Source: Bacillus pumilus
GTDB lineage: Bacteria; Bacillota; Bacilli; Bacillales; Bacillaceae
Assembly (NCBI GenBank): GCA_001938995.1
Contig: MKZN01000001.1
Coordinates: 124,001-188,000, forward strand
Length of the DNA stretch: 64,000 nucleotides
Direction of reading: 5' to 3'
Part shown: one piece after another, positions 41,033 through 53,457 of the stretch
How positions within the stretch are numbered: the stretch's first letter is position 1
How the letters are laid out: every line of letters starts with the position of its first letter
The notes under the pieces: model-generated
What the model was told of the DNA's origin: nothing
Database searches by the model: none
Seen by the model: the letters and a program-made list of their open reading frames with translations, nothing else
Made by a program: the position numbers and the translations under genes

Positions 41033-42089
41033 TTTGAAGCTTTCTTGCTTGGTCTTCCATATTTAATGCATCGATGACCTCGTCAAGTTTTCCTTCTAAA
41101 ATTTGATCAAGCTTTTGGATCGTCAACCCAATGCGGTGATCGGTTACACGGTTTTGCGGGAAATTGTACGTACGGATACGCTCCGAACGATCTCCTGTTC
41201 CAACAGCGGATTTACGTGTTTGGTCATATTCAGCTTGTGCTTCACGCTGAAATTTATCATAAATTCTCGCACGTAATACTTTCATTGCTTTTTCTTTGTT
41301 TTTGATTTGTGATTTTTCATCCTGACAAGATACAACAACACCTGTTGGCAAATGCGTTAGTCGAACAGCAGACATTGTCGTGTTCACACTTTGTCCCCCA
41401 GGTCCACTTGATGCGAACGTATCGACACGGATATCTTTTTCATGGATATCAATTTCGACTTCCTCCGCCTCAGGCAAAACAGCCACTGTGGCAGTCGATG
41501 TATGAATACGGCCGCCTGATTCTGTTTCAGGAACACGCTGCACGCGATGTGCGCCATTTTCGAATTTCAGTCTAGAATAGGCGCCTTTCCCACTAATCAT
41601 GAAGATGATCTCTTTATAACCGCCAGTCCCAGTGACATTCGCTTCCATGATTTCGGTTTTCCAACCCTTCATTTCAGCAAAACGGCTGTACATACGGTAA
41701 AGGTTTCCTGCAAAAAGAGCCGCCTCTTCTCCACCTGCTGCACCACGAACCTCCACAATAACGTTTCTATCATCGTTTGGATCTTTCGGGATGAGCAAGA
41801 TTTTCAGCTCGTCTTCTAAACGTTCCGTTTCCTCTGTGAGCTCTGAAATTTCTTCTTTGACCATGTCGCGCATGTCGGCATCCAGCTTCTCTTCTAACAT
41901 CGCTTTCGCGTCGGTCAGTTGATCGTATGCCGCACGATATTGTCTATATACCTCAACAGTTTCTTGAATATCTGATTGTTCTTTTGAATACTCTCGAAGC
42001 TTCTTAGGGTCGTTCACCACTTCAGGATCACTTAAATATTCATTTAGCTTTTCATAGCGTTCTTCAATTGATTTTAAACGGTCTAACAT
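41022..42089 (-). CDS. prfA: Peptide chain release factor 1
   Basis: 355 residues. Reads UAA and UAG. Codon-recognition site PET in [20 protein letters not shown] (RF1 PxT type) and catalytic GGQ in [16 protein letters not shown] (around 230). ATG 42089 ([10 protein letters not shown]) has GAGGTG 6 bases ahead; three codons of open frame upstream are not used. Followed by overlapping prmC. Confidence 0.96.
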   Translation of the reverse strand: MLDRLKSIEERYEKLNEYLSDPEVVNDPKKLREYSKEQSDIQETVEVYRQYRAAYDQLTDAKAMLEEKLDADMRDMVKEEISELTEETERLEDELKILLIPKDPNDDRNVIVEVRGAAGGEEAALFAGNLYRMYSRFAEMKGWKTEIMEANVTGTGGYKEIIFMISGKGAYSRLKFENGAHRVQRVPETESGGRIHTSTATVAVLPEAEEVEIDIHEKDIRVDTFASSGPGGQSVNTTMSAVRLTHLPTGVVVSCQDEKSQIKNKEKAMKVLRARIYDKFQREAQAEYDQTRKSAVGTGDRSERIRTYNFPQNRVTDHRIGLTIQKLDQILEGKLDEVIDALNMEDQARKLQNEK

Positions 42090-42236
42090 GGTCTTCACCT
42101 CTGTTTTGTGCGTAACAGTCTAATTATAGTATAGCGAGGTATGACAGTCAAAAAAAATTCCAAAAGAATTGATTTTCTGCAATTTTTCGCTAGAAAACAC
42201 GATCTTTGACGATTGGTTACTTGTTTTGTCTAACGT

Positions 42237-42266
42237 GAAGGAACAAGCCCCTCTTCAAGAGAATGG
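42237..42266 (+). promoter_or_regulatory. Candidate sigma-H promoter of racA
   Basis: GAAGGAACA (42237-42245), 12-base spacer, AGAGAATGG (42258-42266), against RNAGGAWWW / RNNGAATWW. racA is an early-sporulation sigma-H gene in B. subtilis. Confidence 0.55.
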
Positions 42267-42299
42267 TACTCATAATTGAAAAAAGGGAGGGCATTTCGT

Positions 42300-42848
42300 G
42301 TGAATACAAATGAGGTGGCTAAGGAAATTGGTGTTTCTTCAAAAACGATTCAGCGTTGGGTCAAACTGCTCCATATCCCTGTCGCTCGGAATGAACTTGG
42401 ACATTATGAATTTCATGAAGATATCGTGCTACTACTGAAGCAGGTCAAACAGCAAATGAGTGAAGGGGTACTCCTGCAAGAGATTAGATTGCCATTTCAT
42501 GAGGAGACAGCACATCAGTTGGCACCTGCCGTAGAGACTGACGCACAAGCGCAAAGAATGGAAGTGCTTGAGCAACAAGTAAACCTGCTCATTCAGCAGA
42601 AATCAGAGGTCCCTGCTGTTGAACAACGTTTACAGGAGCTTGAACGGACATTGGCAAAAAAAGCGGATGAAGGCGTTTCTTATCAACTACTCCAGCACCG
42701 GAGGGAAATTGAAGATTTAACCGCCTCACTTGAACAGCTAACAAACATCGTGAAACAACTGTCTACAGTTAAAGAAGACAAGGACGTACCACGCACAGAG
42801 ATCAAAAAGAAACGTGTTCTTTTCCCTCTCTTCCATTCATTTCGTTAA
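42300..42848 (+). CDS. racA: Chromosome-anchoring protein RacA
   Basis: 182 residues. Binds origin-proximal DNA and DivIVA to pull the chromosome to the pole in the axial filament of sporulating cells. N-terminal MerR-like helix-turn-helix (TNEVAKEIGVSSKTIQRWVKLLHIP, about 2-28), then a long coiled coil (about 80-165), and a basic tail. GTG 42300 is chosen: GGGAGGG lies 8 bases upstream and the B. subtilis protein begins MNTN at this point; an upstream in-frame TTG (42276) precedes the site. Confidence 0.93.
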   Translation: MNTNEVAKEIGVSSKTIQRWVKLLHIPVARNELGHYEFHEDIVLLLKQVKQQMSEGVLLQEIRLPFHEETAHQLAPAVETDAQAQRMEVLEQQVNLLIQQKSEVPAVEQRLQELERTLAKKADEGVSYQLLQHRREIEDLTASLEQLTNIVKQLSTVKEDKDVPRTEIKKKRVLFPLFHSFR

Positions 42849-42852
42849 GAGC

Positions 42853-42879
42853 GGCTGCCTATTTCAGGCAGCCTTTTCC
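42853..42879 (+). terminator. Terminator of racA (shared with ywkB)
   Basis: GGCTGCCT, 5-base loop, AGGCAGCC, then TTTTCC. Lies between convergent racA and ywkB. Confidence 0.8.
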
Positions 42880-42882
42880 TAT

Positions 42883-43839
42883 TTATACGGTGAGTGCAAT
42901 GATGATTGGTAATGTAATCAATGACATGATGGCACTGATCACAAATGCGGAGGCAGTTTCTGCTTCCTGCTTTTCAAATCGTGTCGCAATCATCGCTGCA
43001 ACTGCTGAGCCTGGGAAGGCAACAAGTAATACAGCTTTTGTGATTTCATCTGACGAAAGACCTATAAGAATGGCGATAAAATACATAAGCAGTGGTTGGA
43101 CAGCTACTTTTAACAATGCAATACTAAATGCTGGTAAGCTCAATTTGATTTTGCGAATACCAACGGTCACACCGACTGCAAATAGAGCAACCCCTGATGT
43201 CACACTGCCGATTTCTTCTAACATATCATGTCCGATTTCAGGTAGCTTAAATCCTAAAAGTACAAGGATGATACTCACCAATGGTGCAAGTGCAAGTGGC
43301 TCTGATAAACCGTGCAAAATGGCTTTTGTTGTCATTTTCAAGAAACTTTCGCCGTCTTTTGCTTTACTTTTCGTTTTTTCACCGACAGTTGACACAATAA
43401 TAGCGATTGGGTCAAGCAATGCATTTACAACTATTCCGGTAATTGCAATCGGAATTGCAACTTCTTGAGCCCCAAATAAACTGCCTAGGACGGGAATCCC
43501 CATAAATGCAAAGGTCGGTTGAGCCGAGTTTAACGAGAATATAGATGATTCTGTTAGATCATACTTAAATACAAACTTTGTCACAAGAAGGGTGATGATA
43601 TAAAAACCAACAATCCCTAAAACCAGTGCCACGAAAAACGGAATTTGACTATAAAATTTATCTTTTGGTGTAGACAGAATGCTGGCGATAAAATGCGCTG
43701 GTAAAGCATACTTTGTCACAAGTGTGCTTACACCTTTTGCAGATTTAGCGTCATAGCTGCCGAAGTTCCCTGCGAACCAACCCAGCGCGATAACGAAAAA
43801 AATCGGTGCTAGGAGGGTCAAAATATTTAAAAAGTCCAT
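42883..43839 (-). CDS. ywkB: Auxin efflux carrier (AEC) family transporter YwkB
   Basis: 318 residues, about ten membrane helices in two groups of five, the AEC family layout. [20 protein letters not shown] and [20 protein letters not shown] are the paired proline-containing helices. ATG 43839 with AGGAGG upstream. Downstream of the malic enzyme gene on the same strand; a malate or related acid carrier is inferred from that. Confidence 0.88.
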   Translation of the reverse strand: MDFLNILTLLAPIFFVIALGWFAGNFGSYDAKSAKGVSTLVTKYALPAHFIASILSTPKDKFYSQIPFFVALVLGIVGFYIITLLVTKFVFKYDLTESSIFSLNSAQPTFAFMGIPVLGSLFGAQEVAIPIAITGIVVNALLDPIAIIVSTVGEKTKSKAKDGESFLKMTTKAILHGLSEPLALAPLVSIILVLLGFKLPEIGHDMLEEIGSVTSGVALFAVGVTVGIRKIKLSLPAFSIALLKVAVQPLLMYFIAILIGLSSDEITKAVLLVAFPGSAVAAMIATRFEKQEAETASAFVISAIMSLITLPIIIALTV

Positions 43840-43881
43840 CTGACTCTTCCTCCTTAAAATCAATACATGAATCTATTTGAT

Positions 43882-43911
43882 ATGCGGCATTGTTAAGGTA
43901 CAATGCCGCAT
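43882..43911. repeat. Perfect 12-bp stem-loop between maeA and ywkB
   Basis: ATGCGGCATTGT, 6-base loop, ACAATGCCGCAT. No T run on the minus strand, so it is more likely an mRNA-stability or partial-stop element inside the maeA-ywkB unit than a full terminator. Confidence 0.7.
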
Positions 43912-43921
43912 CATCATTTCA

Positions 43922-45625
43922 CTATGCTCTTACAATTTTTTTATATTCTGGAATCCACATTGCCTCTTTAATGGCTTGTTCGATATCTTCAGGTGTCTTT
44001 CTTGCGACTCCATCTTCGATCGCTGCTTCAGCCACTTCAATTGCCACGTGGATGGACACTTCTTGCAATTTATCAATACTTGGCAATAGGCCAGCACCTG
44101 GCTTATCATGATCAACCATTTCAGCAATGGCATTTGCAGAAGCGACAAACATTCCCTTTGTGATGATGGTTGATTCTGTGACGATAGAACCAAGACCAAG
44201 ACCTGGGAAAACAAACGCGTTGTTTGATTGTCCAATTTCGTGTTCGATGCCATTATACTCAACGTTTTCGAACGGGCTTCCTGTTGCAACTAGTGCACGG
44301 CCGTCTGTCCATTTGAATAGATTTTCTGGCACTGCCTCAGCTAGTGGTGTCGGGTTAGACATTGGCATAATGACAGGACGTTCTGTATGAGTTGCCATTT
44401 CTTTAATGATTTCTTCTGTAAAGGCTCCGCCTTGACCTGAAGTACCAATTAAGATCGTTGGCTTCACTTGGCGAACAGTTTCCGCAAAGGAGATTTGTCC
44501 TTTTTCATCACGTGCCCAGCCCTTCACTTCATCAGATGAACGAAGGTACGGTTTTTGGAAATCAAATACTTCACCTTCAAATTGATCTGTTAACAATCCT
44601 CTATAGTCTAGCGTCCAGAATGATTGATTTGCTTCTTCTTCAGAAAGACCTTCAAGTACCATTTTGTCACGCATTTGATCTGCGATGCCGATACCAGCTG
44701 ACCCAGCTCCAAAGATTACTACACGATGATCTTTCAATTGCGTACCAGTTTTCTTGACAGCTGCAAGAACTCCCGCTAAAGTAATGGCACCAGTACCTTG
44801 AATATCATCGTTAAATGTTAAAATGTTGTCATTGTATTTTTTCATGATGTTTCGTGCGTTTTTGTTTCCTAGATCTTCCCAGTGAAGCAATGCTTTCGGG
44901 AAGAATTTCAATGCTGCTTTCACATAAGCATCAATGAACTCATCGTATTTTTCACCTTGTACACGTTTGTAATGGTTCCCGATGTACAATGGATCATTCA
45001 ATAATTTTTCGTTGTTTGTTCCAACATCTAATACGACTGGAATCACACGGCTTGGATCAATACCTGCTGCCGCAGTGTAAACCGCTAATTTACCGATAGC
45101 GATGTTAATCCCGCCAACACCCCAGTCACCTATTCCAAGAATGCTCTCAGAGTCAGTTGCAACAATCAAATCAATGTCGCCAGCTGTTGCATGTAAGTTT
45201 TCAAAAGCTTTTTCGATGCCGTCAATGTTGTCGATTGAAAGATAGACACCATGAGGTCTTCTGTATTCATGGCTGTATTCCTGAATCGCTTCACCAACAG
45301 TTGGTGTGTAGACAACAGGGAGCATTTCACGTAGCTTGTCTTTTAATAGTTTGTAGAACAACACTTCGTTACGGTTTTGTAAATCACTTAAGTATACATT
45401 TTGACGAAGTCGATCTGGCTGTGCTAGAAATTGCTTATACGCTCTTTCAGCTTGTTGTTCTAAAGTCAGAACAGTTGGAGGCAGCAATCCTTCTAAGCCA
45501 AGCTCTTGTCTTTCTTCTTCTGAGAAAGCAACGCCTTTGTTCAACGTTGGAATCGATAATACATCTTTACCTGTCAAAGTGGTTTCGAGGTAACCTTCTT
45601 TTGTTTTCTTCACGTTGTTCATCAA
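43922..45625 (-). CDS. maeA: NAD-dependent malic enzyme MaeA
   Basis: 567 residues. Oxidatively decarboxylates malate to pyruvate. [29 protein letters not shown] carries the substrate Tyr and Arg, the nucleotide fold shows [16 protein letters not shown], and ND[DI][10 protein letters not shown] is present as [18 protein letters not shown] 45625. The 272 bases upstream, to tdk, show no hairpin or promoter that I trust; in B. subtilis maeA is induced by malate through MalKR. Confidence 0.95.
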   Translation of the reverse strand: MMNNVKKTKEGYLETTLTGKDVLSIPTLNKGVAFSEEERQELGLEGLLPPTVLTLEQQAERAYKQFLAQPDRLRQNVYLSDLQNRNEVLFYKLLKDKLREMLPVVYTPTVGEAIQEYSHEYRRPHGVYLSIDNIDGIEKAFENLHATAGDIDLIVATDSESILGIGDWGVGGINIAIGKLAVYTAAAGIDPSRVIPVVLDVGTNNEKLLNDPLYIGNHYKRVQGEKYDEFIDAYVKAALKFFPKALLHWEDLGNKNARNIMKKYNDNILTFNDDIQGTGAITLAGVLAAVKKTGTQLKDHRVVIFGAGSAGIGIADQMRDKMVLEGLSEEEANQSFWTLDYRGLLTDQFEGEVFDFQKPYLRSSDEVKGWARDEKGQISFAETVRQVKPTILIGTSGQGGAFTEEIIKEMATHTERPVIMPMSNPTPLAEAVPENLFKWTDGRALVATGSPFENVEYNGIEHEIGQSNNAFVFPGLGLGSIVTESTIITKGMFVASANAIAEMVDHDKPGAGLLPSIDKLQEVSIHVAIEVAEAAIEDGVARKTPEDIEQAIKEAMWIPEYKKIVRA

Positions 45626-45897
45626 AAACTACCCTCTTTCTAAAATATAAATAAAGTTAACTATTATCCAAAAGAACGATCAAGGAGAAAAATCCTTAAT
45701 CAAAAAATTATGACAAGAAATCGAACTTTTCGTTAAAATGCTTCACTACAGTTAGTCATTTTATGCCTGCTGATATCAAAACGCAAGCGATGGAAATTAG
45801 ATAATTTTTTCGTAGCATTATTTAATTTATTTAAGTACAAATGATAGGTGTTCAGCCAAAAAACAGTAAAACAAAACACAGCGGCATTTGCTATTTT

Positions 45898-46500
45898 TTA
45901 ATTGTCAAGTGTTGTACCAACATCAAGTTTTGGTACTTCATGGTGATGTCTGCATCGTGCTTCGTATGATTCCTGCGCACCTACTAGAATAATGGGATCG
46001 TCGTAGGATGCGGGTTTACCGTCGATCAAGCGCTGTGTTCTACTCGCTGGGGAGCCGCATACCGAACAAACCGCTTGAAGTTTTGTCACAAGCTCTGCAC
46101 ATGCCATTAAATGCGGAACAACACCAAATGGCTCTCCTCTGAAGTCTTGATCAAGGCCTGCAACAATGACCCGGTAGCCTTTATCCGCCAATTGAGTGAC
46201 AATGTCAATGATTGTCTCATCAAAAAATTGCACCTCATCAATGCCAATGACATCTGTTTTTTCTGATATGTGCGTTATTATGTCTTTTGGTGAGGCTACT
46301 GCAATCCCATCTACTGATGAACCGTTATGAGATACAACTGAACTTGCGCTATATCGGTTATCAATCGCTGGTTTGAATATTTTTACTTCTTGTTTGGCAA
46401 AGCTGGCTCTTTTGGCTCTCCGGATCAATTCCTCCGACTTTCCAGAAAACATACTACCGCAGATGACTTCAAGCCAACCGCTTTGTTTCATCACATACAT
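45898..46500 (-). CDS. tdk: Thymidine kinase
   Basis: 200 residues, type II thymidine kinase. P-loop [14 protein letters not shown] (around 14-25), Glu in IDEVQFFD, and the four-ligand zinc site [13 protein letters not shown] ... CRHHHEVP. Phosphorylates thymidine in salvage. Downstream of rpmE, as in B. subtilis. Confidence 0.96.
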   Translation of the reverse strand: MYVMKQSGWLEVICGSMFSGKSEELIRRAKRASFAKQEVKIFKPAIDNRYSASSVVSHNGSSVDGIAVASPKDIITHISEKTDVIGIDEVQFFDETIIDIVTQLADKGYRVIVAGLDQDFRGEPFGVVPHLMACAELVTKLQAVCSVCGSPASRTQRLIDGKPASYDDPIILVGAQESYEARCRHHHEVPKLDVGTTLDN

Positions 46501-46544
46501 AAGGTCTTCTCCCCCGTTTTAAAGTTCCATCAATCCACGTAAAA

Positions 46545-46574
46545 AAACAGGCAAGAACGGATTCCTGCCTGTTT
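46545..46574 (-). terminator. Terminator of rpmE
   Basis: AAACAGGCA, 12-base loop, TGCCTGTTT, then TTTT on the minus strand. Confidence 0.85.
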
Positions 46575-46587
46575 ATTGTATCTATTA

Positions 46588-46788
<201 letters not shown>

Positions 46789-46918
46789 CTACTGTCATCT
46801 CCTTCCGCCCTGAATCCAATTCGGAAACAGAGTTAATATCTCAGAATAAATTCTGAAACGCACATGATAAAATTATAACAGCGAGAGTCTATGATTGCAA
46901 ATGTATTTTTTTAGGAAG

Positions 46919-48202
46919 CTATCTTCTTGATGCAGACATATTTGCTTGCTTCCACTCTTGCGTTAAGATATCAAAAAATTCTTGGTTTGTCTTTGTTTTT
47001 CTCATTTTACGCATGAATTTCTCAGCGAAGTCAGGTGTGTCAGACATTGATTTTCTCATCGCCCATAGACGATCAAGATGCTCTTTTGGCACGAGTAATT
47101 CCTCTTTTCTTGTACCAGAACGACGAATATCGATGGCTGGGAAGATTCTTCTCTCTGCAAGAGCGCGATCGAGATGGAGTTCCATGTTTCCAGTTCCTTT
47201 AAACTCCTCATAAATTACATCATCCATACGTGATCCTGTATCAACAAGTGCAGTTGCTAGAATCGTTAAGCTTCCACCTTCCTCGATGTTACGCGCAGCA
47301 CCGAAGAAACGTTTTGGACGGTGGAAAGCAGCCGGATCAATTCCGCCGGAAAGTGTTCTTCCACTTGGTGGAATCACAAGGTTGTAAGCACGAGCTAGTC
47401 TAGTAATGCTGTCCATTAAGATGATGACATCTTTTTTATGTTCAACAAGACGCATGGCGCGCTCTAGTACAAGTTCTGCTACTTTAATGTGGTTTTCCGG
47501 TACTTCGTCAAAGGTTGAACTAACAACATCCCCTGCAACAGAACGTTCGATATCTGTTACTTCCTCTGGACGTTCGTCAATAAGAAGGACAATCAGTTCT
47601 GCCTCTGGATGATTTTCAGAAATGCTGTTGGCAATTTCTTTTAGTAAAATGGTTTTCCCAGCTTTAGGCGGAGCGACAATTAATCCACGCTGTCCAAACC
47701 CAACTGGCGCCATCATATCCATAATTCTAGTAGACAGATGATTAGGCTGTGTTTCAAGAATCATTTGACGATCTGGGAATAGCGGTGTGAGTGCAGGAAA
47801 GTGAACACGTTCCTTCGCTGATTCTGGGTCATCCCCATTCACCGCTTCAACATGAAGGAGGCCGTAGTAGCGTTCGTTCTCTTTTGGAGGTCTTACTTTT
47901 CCAGACACCTTATCTCCATTTCGTAAATCAAAGCGTCTGATCTGGGAAGCAGAAATATAAATATCTTCAGAACTAGGGGAGTAGTTAATCGGTCTTAAGA
48001 AGCCAAATCCCTCTGACTGAATAATCTCTAGAACCCCTTCCATAAATAAGAGATCCTCTTGCTCAGCATTTGCCTTTAGAATGGCAAATATTAATTCTTT
48101 TTTTGTTAGTTTGCTGTAATAAGAGATTTTATAGCGTTTGGCTAACTCATACAGCTCTTTTAATTTCATATTTTCCAAAGATGAAATCGAAACATCTTTC
48201 AA
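46919..48202 (-). CDS. rho: Transcription termination factor Rho
   Basis: 427 residues, RNA-dependent hexameric ATPase. N-terminal domain [30 protein letters not shown], cold-shock RNA-binding domain ([25 protein letters not shown]), P-loop [15 protein letters not shown] and Walker [20 protein letters not shown] 48202 ([12 protein letters not shown]) fits the B. subtilis N-terminus and size; only a weak GGTG site is ahead. A 29-codon ORF ends 18 bases upstream. Confidence 0.95.
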   Translation of the reverse strand: MKDVSISSLENMKLKELYELAKRYKISYYSKLTKKELIFAILKANAEQEDLLFMEGVLEIIQSEGFGFLRPINYSPSSEDIYISASQIRRFDLRNGDKVSGKVRPPKENERYYGLLHVEAVNGDDPESAKERVHFPALTPLFPDRQMILETQPNHLSTRIMDMMAPVGFGQRGLIVAPPKAGKTILLKEIANSISENHPEAELIVLLIDERPEEVTDIERSVAGDVVSSTFDEVPENHIKVAELVLERAMRLVEHKKDVIILMDSITRLARAYNLVIPPSGRTLSGGIDPAAFHRPKRFFGAARNIEEGGSLTILATALVDTGSRMDDVIYEEFKGTGNMELHLDRALAERRIFPAIDIRRSGTRKEELLVPKEHLDRLWAMRKSMSDTPDFAEKFMRKMRKTKTNQEFFDILTQEWKQANMSASRR

Positions 48203-48220
48203 TATGGACACCACACTTTT

Positions 48221-48310
48221 CTAGTCAATGTATTTCTTTACAAATGCTTGACCATTGTATTTGATTTGCTTTTTATTTCCGTTTTTTTGTTGGAATGACC
48301 TCGCTCTCAT
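48221..48310 (-). CDS. Possible 29-residue basic small protein upstream of rho
   Basis: ATG 48310, preceded by GGGAG with 7-base spacing, to TAG 48221. The product MRARSFQQKNGNKKQIKYNG and on is strongly basic (nine Lys/Arg). It ends 18 bases before the rho start, so it may be a leader peptide translated ahead of rho, or a real small protein. No homolog is known to me. The rest of the 369-base gap to glpX, apart from the glpX terminator, shows nothing. Confidence 0.4.
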   Translation of the reverse strand: MRARSFQQKNGNKKQIKYNGQAFVKKYID

Positions 48311-48545
48311 GGTAACGCTCCCACTCGCTATATCGTGTAAGATAGGAACAATGTGAAAATAGAGCTTTGTCAACATTGAGAAGGATATTGAGTATATCGT
48401 CATGATGCGGCAGTATTTAAACTTGTTGAAGCTTAAAAGAAGTGATTTCGCAGGAAATTTCGCAGCACTCTTTAGTTTTACCTCATTTGCAGAGAATATT
48501 CAACTTTAAAAAGAAAATGATATACAATTGACACCGATATGAAAA

Positions 48546-48568
48546 GCGGGTAATGAATACCCGCCTTC
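48546..48568 (-). terminator. Terminator of glpX
   Basis: GCGGGTA, 5-base loop, TACCCGC; TTTTC follows on the minus strand. Confidence 0.8.
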
Positions 48569-48571
48569 TGC

Positions 48572-49537
48572 TTACGGACGAATGACAAGATTTGGTTTTT
48601 TCTTTAAGCTATGTCTACCATCGACGAATCGAACTGTACCTGATTTTGCACGCATGACGACACTGTGCGTTGTACCAACAGATCCTTTGAATTGGACACC
48701 TTTTAACAACTCGCCGTCTGTTACGCCTGTCGCCGCAAAAATGGCGTCATCTCCTTTGACAAGGTCTTCCATTCGCAAGACTTTTCCAACATCCAGCCCC
48801 ATTTTCACACAGCGCTTTAGCTCTTCTTCGCTTTGAGGAAGAAGTTTCCCGTGGATTTCGCCACCAAGCGCCTTCAGTGCAACAGCAGAAAGGACACCCT
48901 CTGGTGCTCCGCCTGAACCAAATAAAATATCAACACCTGTGTGATCAAATGCGGTATTAATGGCTCCTGCTACGTCTCCATCGTCGATCAGTTTAATTCT
49001 TGCTCCTGCTTCTCTCAGCTCAGCAATGATCTTCTCGTGTCTCTCTCTATTCAAAATCGTCGCAACAACATCTTCAATATCTTTGTTTTTCGCTTTTGCC
49101 ACAGCACGAAGATTATCAATGACAGGCGCTTCAATATCGATGCAACCTACCGCTTCTGGACCTACTGCGATCTTATCCATGTACATATCAGGTGCATTTA
49201 ACAAGTTGCCATGATCCGCAACTGCGATGACAGCTAAGGCATTCCAGCCGCCACTTGCGACAATGTTGGTTCCTTCCAATGGATCCACTGCGACATCAAC
49301 GCGAGGTCCATATCCGTTGCCAAGCTTTTCCCCAATATAGAGCATTGGCGCTTCGTCCATTTCTCCCTCGCCGATGACAACTGTTCCTTTCATCGGAATG
49401 GTGTCAAATACATCACGCATTGCACTTGTTGCAGCATCATCTGCTTCGTCTTTCTTTCCTCTTCCCATCCAGCGGGCAGATTTTAATGCGGCTGCTTCTG
49501 TCACCCGTACTAGTTCCATCGATAAACTTCTTTCCAT
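48572..49537 (-). CDS. glpX: Fructose-1,6-bisphosphatase class II GlpX
   Basis: 321 residues. Lithium-sensitive metal-dependent phosphatase for gluconeogenesis. Metal motif VDPLEGTN (around 85), [15 protein letters not shown], and [12 protein letters not shown] 49537 with AGAGGAG. 32 bases after murAB on the same strand, giving a murAB-glpX unit as in B. subtilis (ywjI). Confidence 0.94.
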   Translation of the reverse strand: MERSLSMELVRVTEAAALKSARWMGRGKKDEADDAATSAMRDVFDTIPMKGTVVIGEGEMDEAPMLYIGEKLGNGYGPRVDVAVDPLEGTNIVASGGWNALAVIAVADHGNLLNAPDMYMDKIAVGPEAVGCIDIEAPVIDNLRAVAKAKNKDIEDVVATILNRERHEKIIAELREAGARIKLIDDGDVAGAINTAFDHTGVDILFGSGGAPEGVLSAVALKALGGEIHGKLLPQSEEELKRCVKMGLDVGKVLRMEDLVKGDDAIFAATGVTDGELLKGVQFKGSVGTTHSVVMRAKSGTVRFVDGRHSLKKKPNLVIRP

Positions 49538-49569
49538 TATTGTCCAAATCTCCTCTCACAGTCAAAGCC

Positions 49570-50859
49570 TTATGAATTTTGAAGTTCTTCTATTTCTTGG
49601 TCATTCAGCTTTTCACGCCAGATGGTTGCACCCAAGCCTTCAAGCTTCTTTTCGAGCATACTATATCCCCTGTCTATATGTTCAAGCCCTGTGATCTCGG
49701 TCACACCGTCTGCCATTAACCCTGCGACAACGAGACAAGCTCCTGCTCGCAAATCGCTCGCTTTTACTTTTGCCCCTTGCAGCTGTGTTTGTCCAGTAAT
49801 GATCGCAGATCTTCCTTCTACCTTCATGTTTGCGCCCATCCGGCGCAATTCGTCAATGTGCTTAAATCGGGCAGAGTAGATCGTATCTGTGACAACACTT
49901 GTGCCTTTTGCTTTTGTTAATAGGGCTGTCATCGGCTGTTGAAGATCAGTCGGAAAGCCCGGGTACACAAGGGTTTTGATATCGACAGGTTTAAGCCCTT
50001 CGTTTCTGCCTACGATCAACAACTGATCGTTACTCGTTTCAATGGTGAACCCCATCTCTCTAAGTTTCGCCGTAATTGATTCTAAATGAGTTGGGATCAC
50101 ATTATCAAGTACAACTTCATCTCCCATCGCAGCACCGGCAATTAAAAAGGTACCTGCTTCAATGCGGTCAGGAATAATGGAATGCTTACAGCCATGAAGT
50201 GATTCCACACCTTCGATACGAATCACATCAGTGCCTGCGCCTTTGATTTTGGCTCCCATGCTTGCAAGCAGTGTTGCCACATCAATAATTTCAGGCTCTT
50301 TGGCGGCATTTTCAATGACCGTTTTCCCTTCTGCAAGCACTGCGGCTAGCATAATATTGATGGTTGCACCTACACTGACAACATCAAGATAAATACGGGC
50401 TCCGACTAGCTTTTCAGCACGTAAATAAATGGCACCCTGCTCGTTTGTCACTTCAGCCCCAAGTGCTTCAAAACCTTTGATATGCTGATCGATCGGTCTA
50501 GGTCCTAAGTGACAGCCCCCTGGTAAACCAATAACAGCCTGTTTGAATCTACCAAGCATGGCACCCATTAAATAGTAGGAGGCACGTAGCTTTTTCACTT
50601 TCCCATTAGGAAGAGGCATACTGATCATCGTGGCAGGATTGACCACCATTTCACCTTTTTCAAATGTCACCTTACCGCCGATTTCTTCTAACAAATCTCG
50701 TAATGTGTCAATATCTGAAATGTGTGGAAGGCCCTCAATCGTGACTGGAGAGTCAGCAAGAATCGTGGCAGGAATTAGTGCCACAGCACTATTTTTTGCA
50801 CCACTTATATGTATGGTCCCACGAAGGGGATCACCGCCGGCAATGTTTAACTTTTCCAT
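49570..50859 (-). CDS. murAB: UDP-N-acetylglucosamine 1-carboxyvinyltransferase, second copy (MurAB)
   Basis: 429 residues, same enzyme family as murAA at 22001. Catalytic Cys in [26 protein letters not shown] and [11 protein letters not shown] are kept, so it should be active. In B. subtilis this copy (murAZ) is dispensable and stress-related. Its C-terminus ends plainly, without the acidic tail of MurAA. Lies between tal and glpX. Confidence 0.95.
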   Translation of the reverse strand: MEKLNIAGGDPLRGTIHISGAKNSAVALIPATILADSPVTIEGLPHISDIDTLRDLLEEIGGKVTFEKGEMVVNPATMISMPLPNGKVKKLRASYYLMGAMLGRFKQAVIGLPGGCHLGPRPIDQHIKGFEALGAEVTNEQGAIYLRAEKLVGARIYLDVVSVGATINIMLAAVLAEGKTVIENAAKEPEIIDVATLLASMGAKIKGAGTDVIRIEGVESLHGCKHSIIPDRIEAGTFLIAGAAMGDEVVLDNVIPTHLESITAKLREMGFTIETSNDQLLIVGRNEGLKPVDIKTLVYPGFPTDLQQPMTALLTKAKGTSVVTDTIYSARFKHIDELRRMGANMKVEGRSAIITGQTQLQGAKVKASDLRAGACLVVAGLMADGVTEITGLEHIDRGYSMLEKKLEGLGATIWREKLNDQEIEELQNS

Positions 50860-51071
50860 ATTTGTCTCCCTTCTTAAAGAAGATCGCTGTTGGAGTTATA
50901 CTGTTTGTGGATGTCGCGCTTTAAAAGGTCTTGTCCAAAATTTAGCCAATATCAAGAGAAAGAATACAGGTTAAACGAAAATCATCGGAAGAAAAATAAT
51001 CGAAGCTTTGCGAGGCTGTGATGTTCTCTTCTTTGCACAAAACATTTCTAAGCGTCGTTGCAAGAAACTGC

Positions 51072-51099
51072 GGCAAACGGAGGGTTTATTCCGTCTGCC
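51072..51099 (-). terminator. Terminator of tal
   Basis: GGCAGACGGA, 8-base loop, TCCGTTTGCC (one G-T), then GCAGTTTCTT on the minus strand. Confidence 0.65.
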
Positions 51100-51107
51100 A
51101 CAATCAC

Positions 51108-51761
<654 letters not shown>

Positions 51762-51818
51762 CTATCAATAAATTGTCTGAAATATAAATTTGATTGCGCT
51801 TTCTCGAGAGATGGCGAA

Positions 51819-51842
51819 AACCGCCTGTAATTCAGGCGGCTT
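51819..51842 (-). terminator. Hairpin between fbaA and tal
   Basis: CCGCCTG, 5-base loop, CAGGCGG; GTTTTCG on the minus strand. Likely a terminator of fbaA with some read-through to tal. Confidence 0.75.
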
Positions 51843-51857
51843 TCGGTTCTCATCAAA

Positions 51858-52715
51858 TTAAGCTTGGTTAGAAGAACCAAATTCGCGCATTTTGCCAATA
51901 ACAGTCGCTTTAATTGCGTCACGAGCTGGTCCAAGATATTTACGTGGATCATACTCTTCTGTTTTTGCAGCAAGTGTTTCGCGAACTGCTTTTGCAGAAG
52001 CAATTTGGTTTTCAGTGTTTACATTGATTTTTGCTGTTCCAAGTGAAATTGAACGCTTGATGTCAGCAGTCGGAATTCCTGTTCCGCCGTGAAGAACAAG
52101 TGGAATACCTGTTGTTTTTCCAATTTCTTCCATTTCAGCGAAACCAAGATTTGGTTCACCTTGATATGGACCATGAACTGAACCTAAAGCAGGTGCAAGA
52201 CAGTCGATACCAGTGCGCTCTACAAGCTCTTGACACTCTTTTGGATCAGCATAAATAACGCCCTCTGCGATGACGTCATCTTCTTGTCCACCAACAGTTC
52301 CAAGTTCAGCTTCAACAGATACACCGTGGAAATGTGCAAGCTCAACTACTTTAGCAGTTGTTTCCACGTTCTCTTCAAATGGGTGGTGAGAAGCATCAAT
52401 CATTACAGAAGTAAATCCTGCATGAATTGCTTTCGCACAAGCTTCAAAGCTTGAACCGTGATCTAAATGAATCGCAACAGGAACTGTTACATTATATTCT
52501 TCGATTAACGCTTTAACCATTGCGACAACAGTTTTGAAGCCGCCCATGTAGCGCCCTGCGCCTTCTGATACTCCTAAGATAACCGGAGATTTCTCAGCTT
52601 CAGCAGCTTGTAAAATCGCTTGCGTGAATTCTAAGTTATTTAAGTTAAACTGTCCAACAGCGTAACCTTTTTCCTTTGCGTCTTTCAACATTTCTGTCAT
52701 TGAAACTAAAGGCAT
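51858..52715 (-). CDS. fbaA: Fructose-bisphosphate aldolase, class II
   Basis: 285 residues, zinc aldolase of glycolysis. Zinc ligands in HLDHGSSFE (His around 80, 83) and [10 protein letters not shown]; the short GGQEDD loop near 140. ATG 52715. Order spo0F-fbaA-tal is that of B. subtilis. The 176 bases up to spo0F hold no clear signal. Confidence 0.97.
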   Translation of the reverse strand: MPLVSMTEMLKDAKEKGYAVGQFNLNNLEFTQAILQAAEAEKSPVILGVSEGAGRYMGGFKTVVAMVKALIEEYNVTVPVAIHLDHGSSFEACAKAIHAGFTSVMIDASHHPFEENVETTAKVVELAHFHGVSVEAELGTVGGQEDDVIAEGVIYADPKECQELVERTGIDCLAPALGSVHGPYQGEPNLGFAEMEEIGKTTGIPLVLHGGTGIPTADIKRSISLGTAKINVNTENQIASAKAVRETLAAKTEEYDPRKYLGPARDAIKATVIGKMREFGSSNQA

Positions 52716-52891
52716 GATGAAAAATCCTCCCTATGTAGCTAATTTGCTTACTAAAAAAGCTCTCCACCCTAGCATGACCAGAATTTCTCGCCATATGTAC
52801 ACTTTCAAAGTCAGATCGCTTTCTTCTTATCTAGGATACCAATTATTCGACAAATCGGCAACAGAATGAATTCATTCTCAATCATTTCCAA

Positions 52892-53266
52892 TTAACCATT
52901 TGTCTCAAGCGGTAAATATTCTTTCACTGCATCTCTGATTTCATCAATGTCAAATGGCTTTGCAAAATGCGTCAGTGCACCAAGTTCTTTGGATTCTTGA
53001 ATCATATCCAGTTCACCATAGGCCGTCATAATGATCACACGGATGTCTTCATCAATTAATTTCATTCGTTTTAAAATTTCAATTCCATCCATTCCGGGGA
53101 TTTTCATATCTAGCAGGACAAGGTTCGGTCTATGGTTCTTTACAATATCTAATGCCTGTAGTCCATTCGCCGCTTGGAACGTTTGGTAGCCTTCTTTATG
53201 AAACACTTCATTCAGTAAGATTCTAATACCGTACTGATCATCGACAATTAAAATTTTTTCATTCAT
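52892..53266 (-). CDS. spo0F: Sporulation phosphorelay response regulator Spo0F
   Basis: 124-residue receiver domain without output domain. Takes phosphate from Kin kinases and passes it to Spo0B. Acidic pocket DDQYG (Asp10-11), phosphorylation site Asp54 in [13 protein letters not shown], conserved Thr in MTAYG and Lys104 in FAKPFD. ATG 53266; upstream is a near-perfect sigma-H promoter. Confidence 0.97.
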   Translation of the reverse strand: MNEKILIVDDQYGIRILLNEVFHKEGYQTFQAANGLQALDIVKNHRPNLVLLDMKIPGMDGIEILKRMKLIDEDIRVIIMTAYGELDMIQESKELGALTHFAKPFDIDEIRDAVKEYLPLETNG

Positions 53267-53329
53267 CTGTTACACCCCATTGCTTTCATTTTGCTTTCAT
53301 TTTTCGCCATAAAAAGAGCAGTTGTTAAA

Positions 53330-53358
53330 TAATTCTGTTTGATTTTCACATTTCCTTT
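53330..53358 (-). promoter_or_regulatory. Sigma-H promoter of spo0F
   Basis: Minus strand AAAGGAAAT (53350-53358), 11-base spacer, ACAGAATTA (53330-53338): matches RNAGGAWWW / RNNGAATWW at every position. TGTCGTAA near 53377-53384 (minus) resembles a Spo0A box. Confidence 0.85.
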
Positions 53359-53457
53359 AATTATAATAGTTTACTTTACGACATTTTCTGAGCATTTATT
53401 CTAATATTCTCTTTATATTCTATTATAAAATGATCTGACCGAAGGAGGAAATGAGTC

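Noticed and set aside
42890-43468. 192-codon plus frame antisense to ywkB
   Set aside because: Low-complexity mirror of a hydrophobic gene; racA terminator lies just before it.
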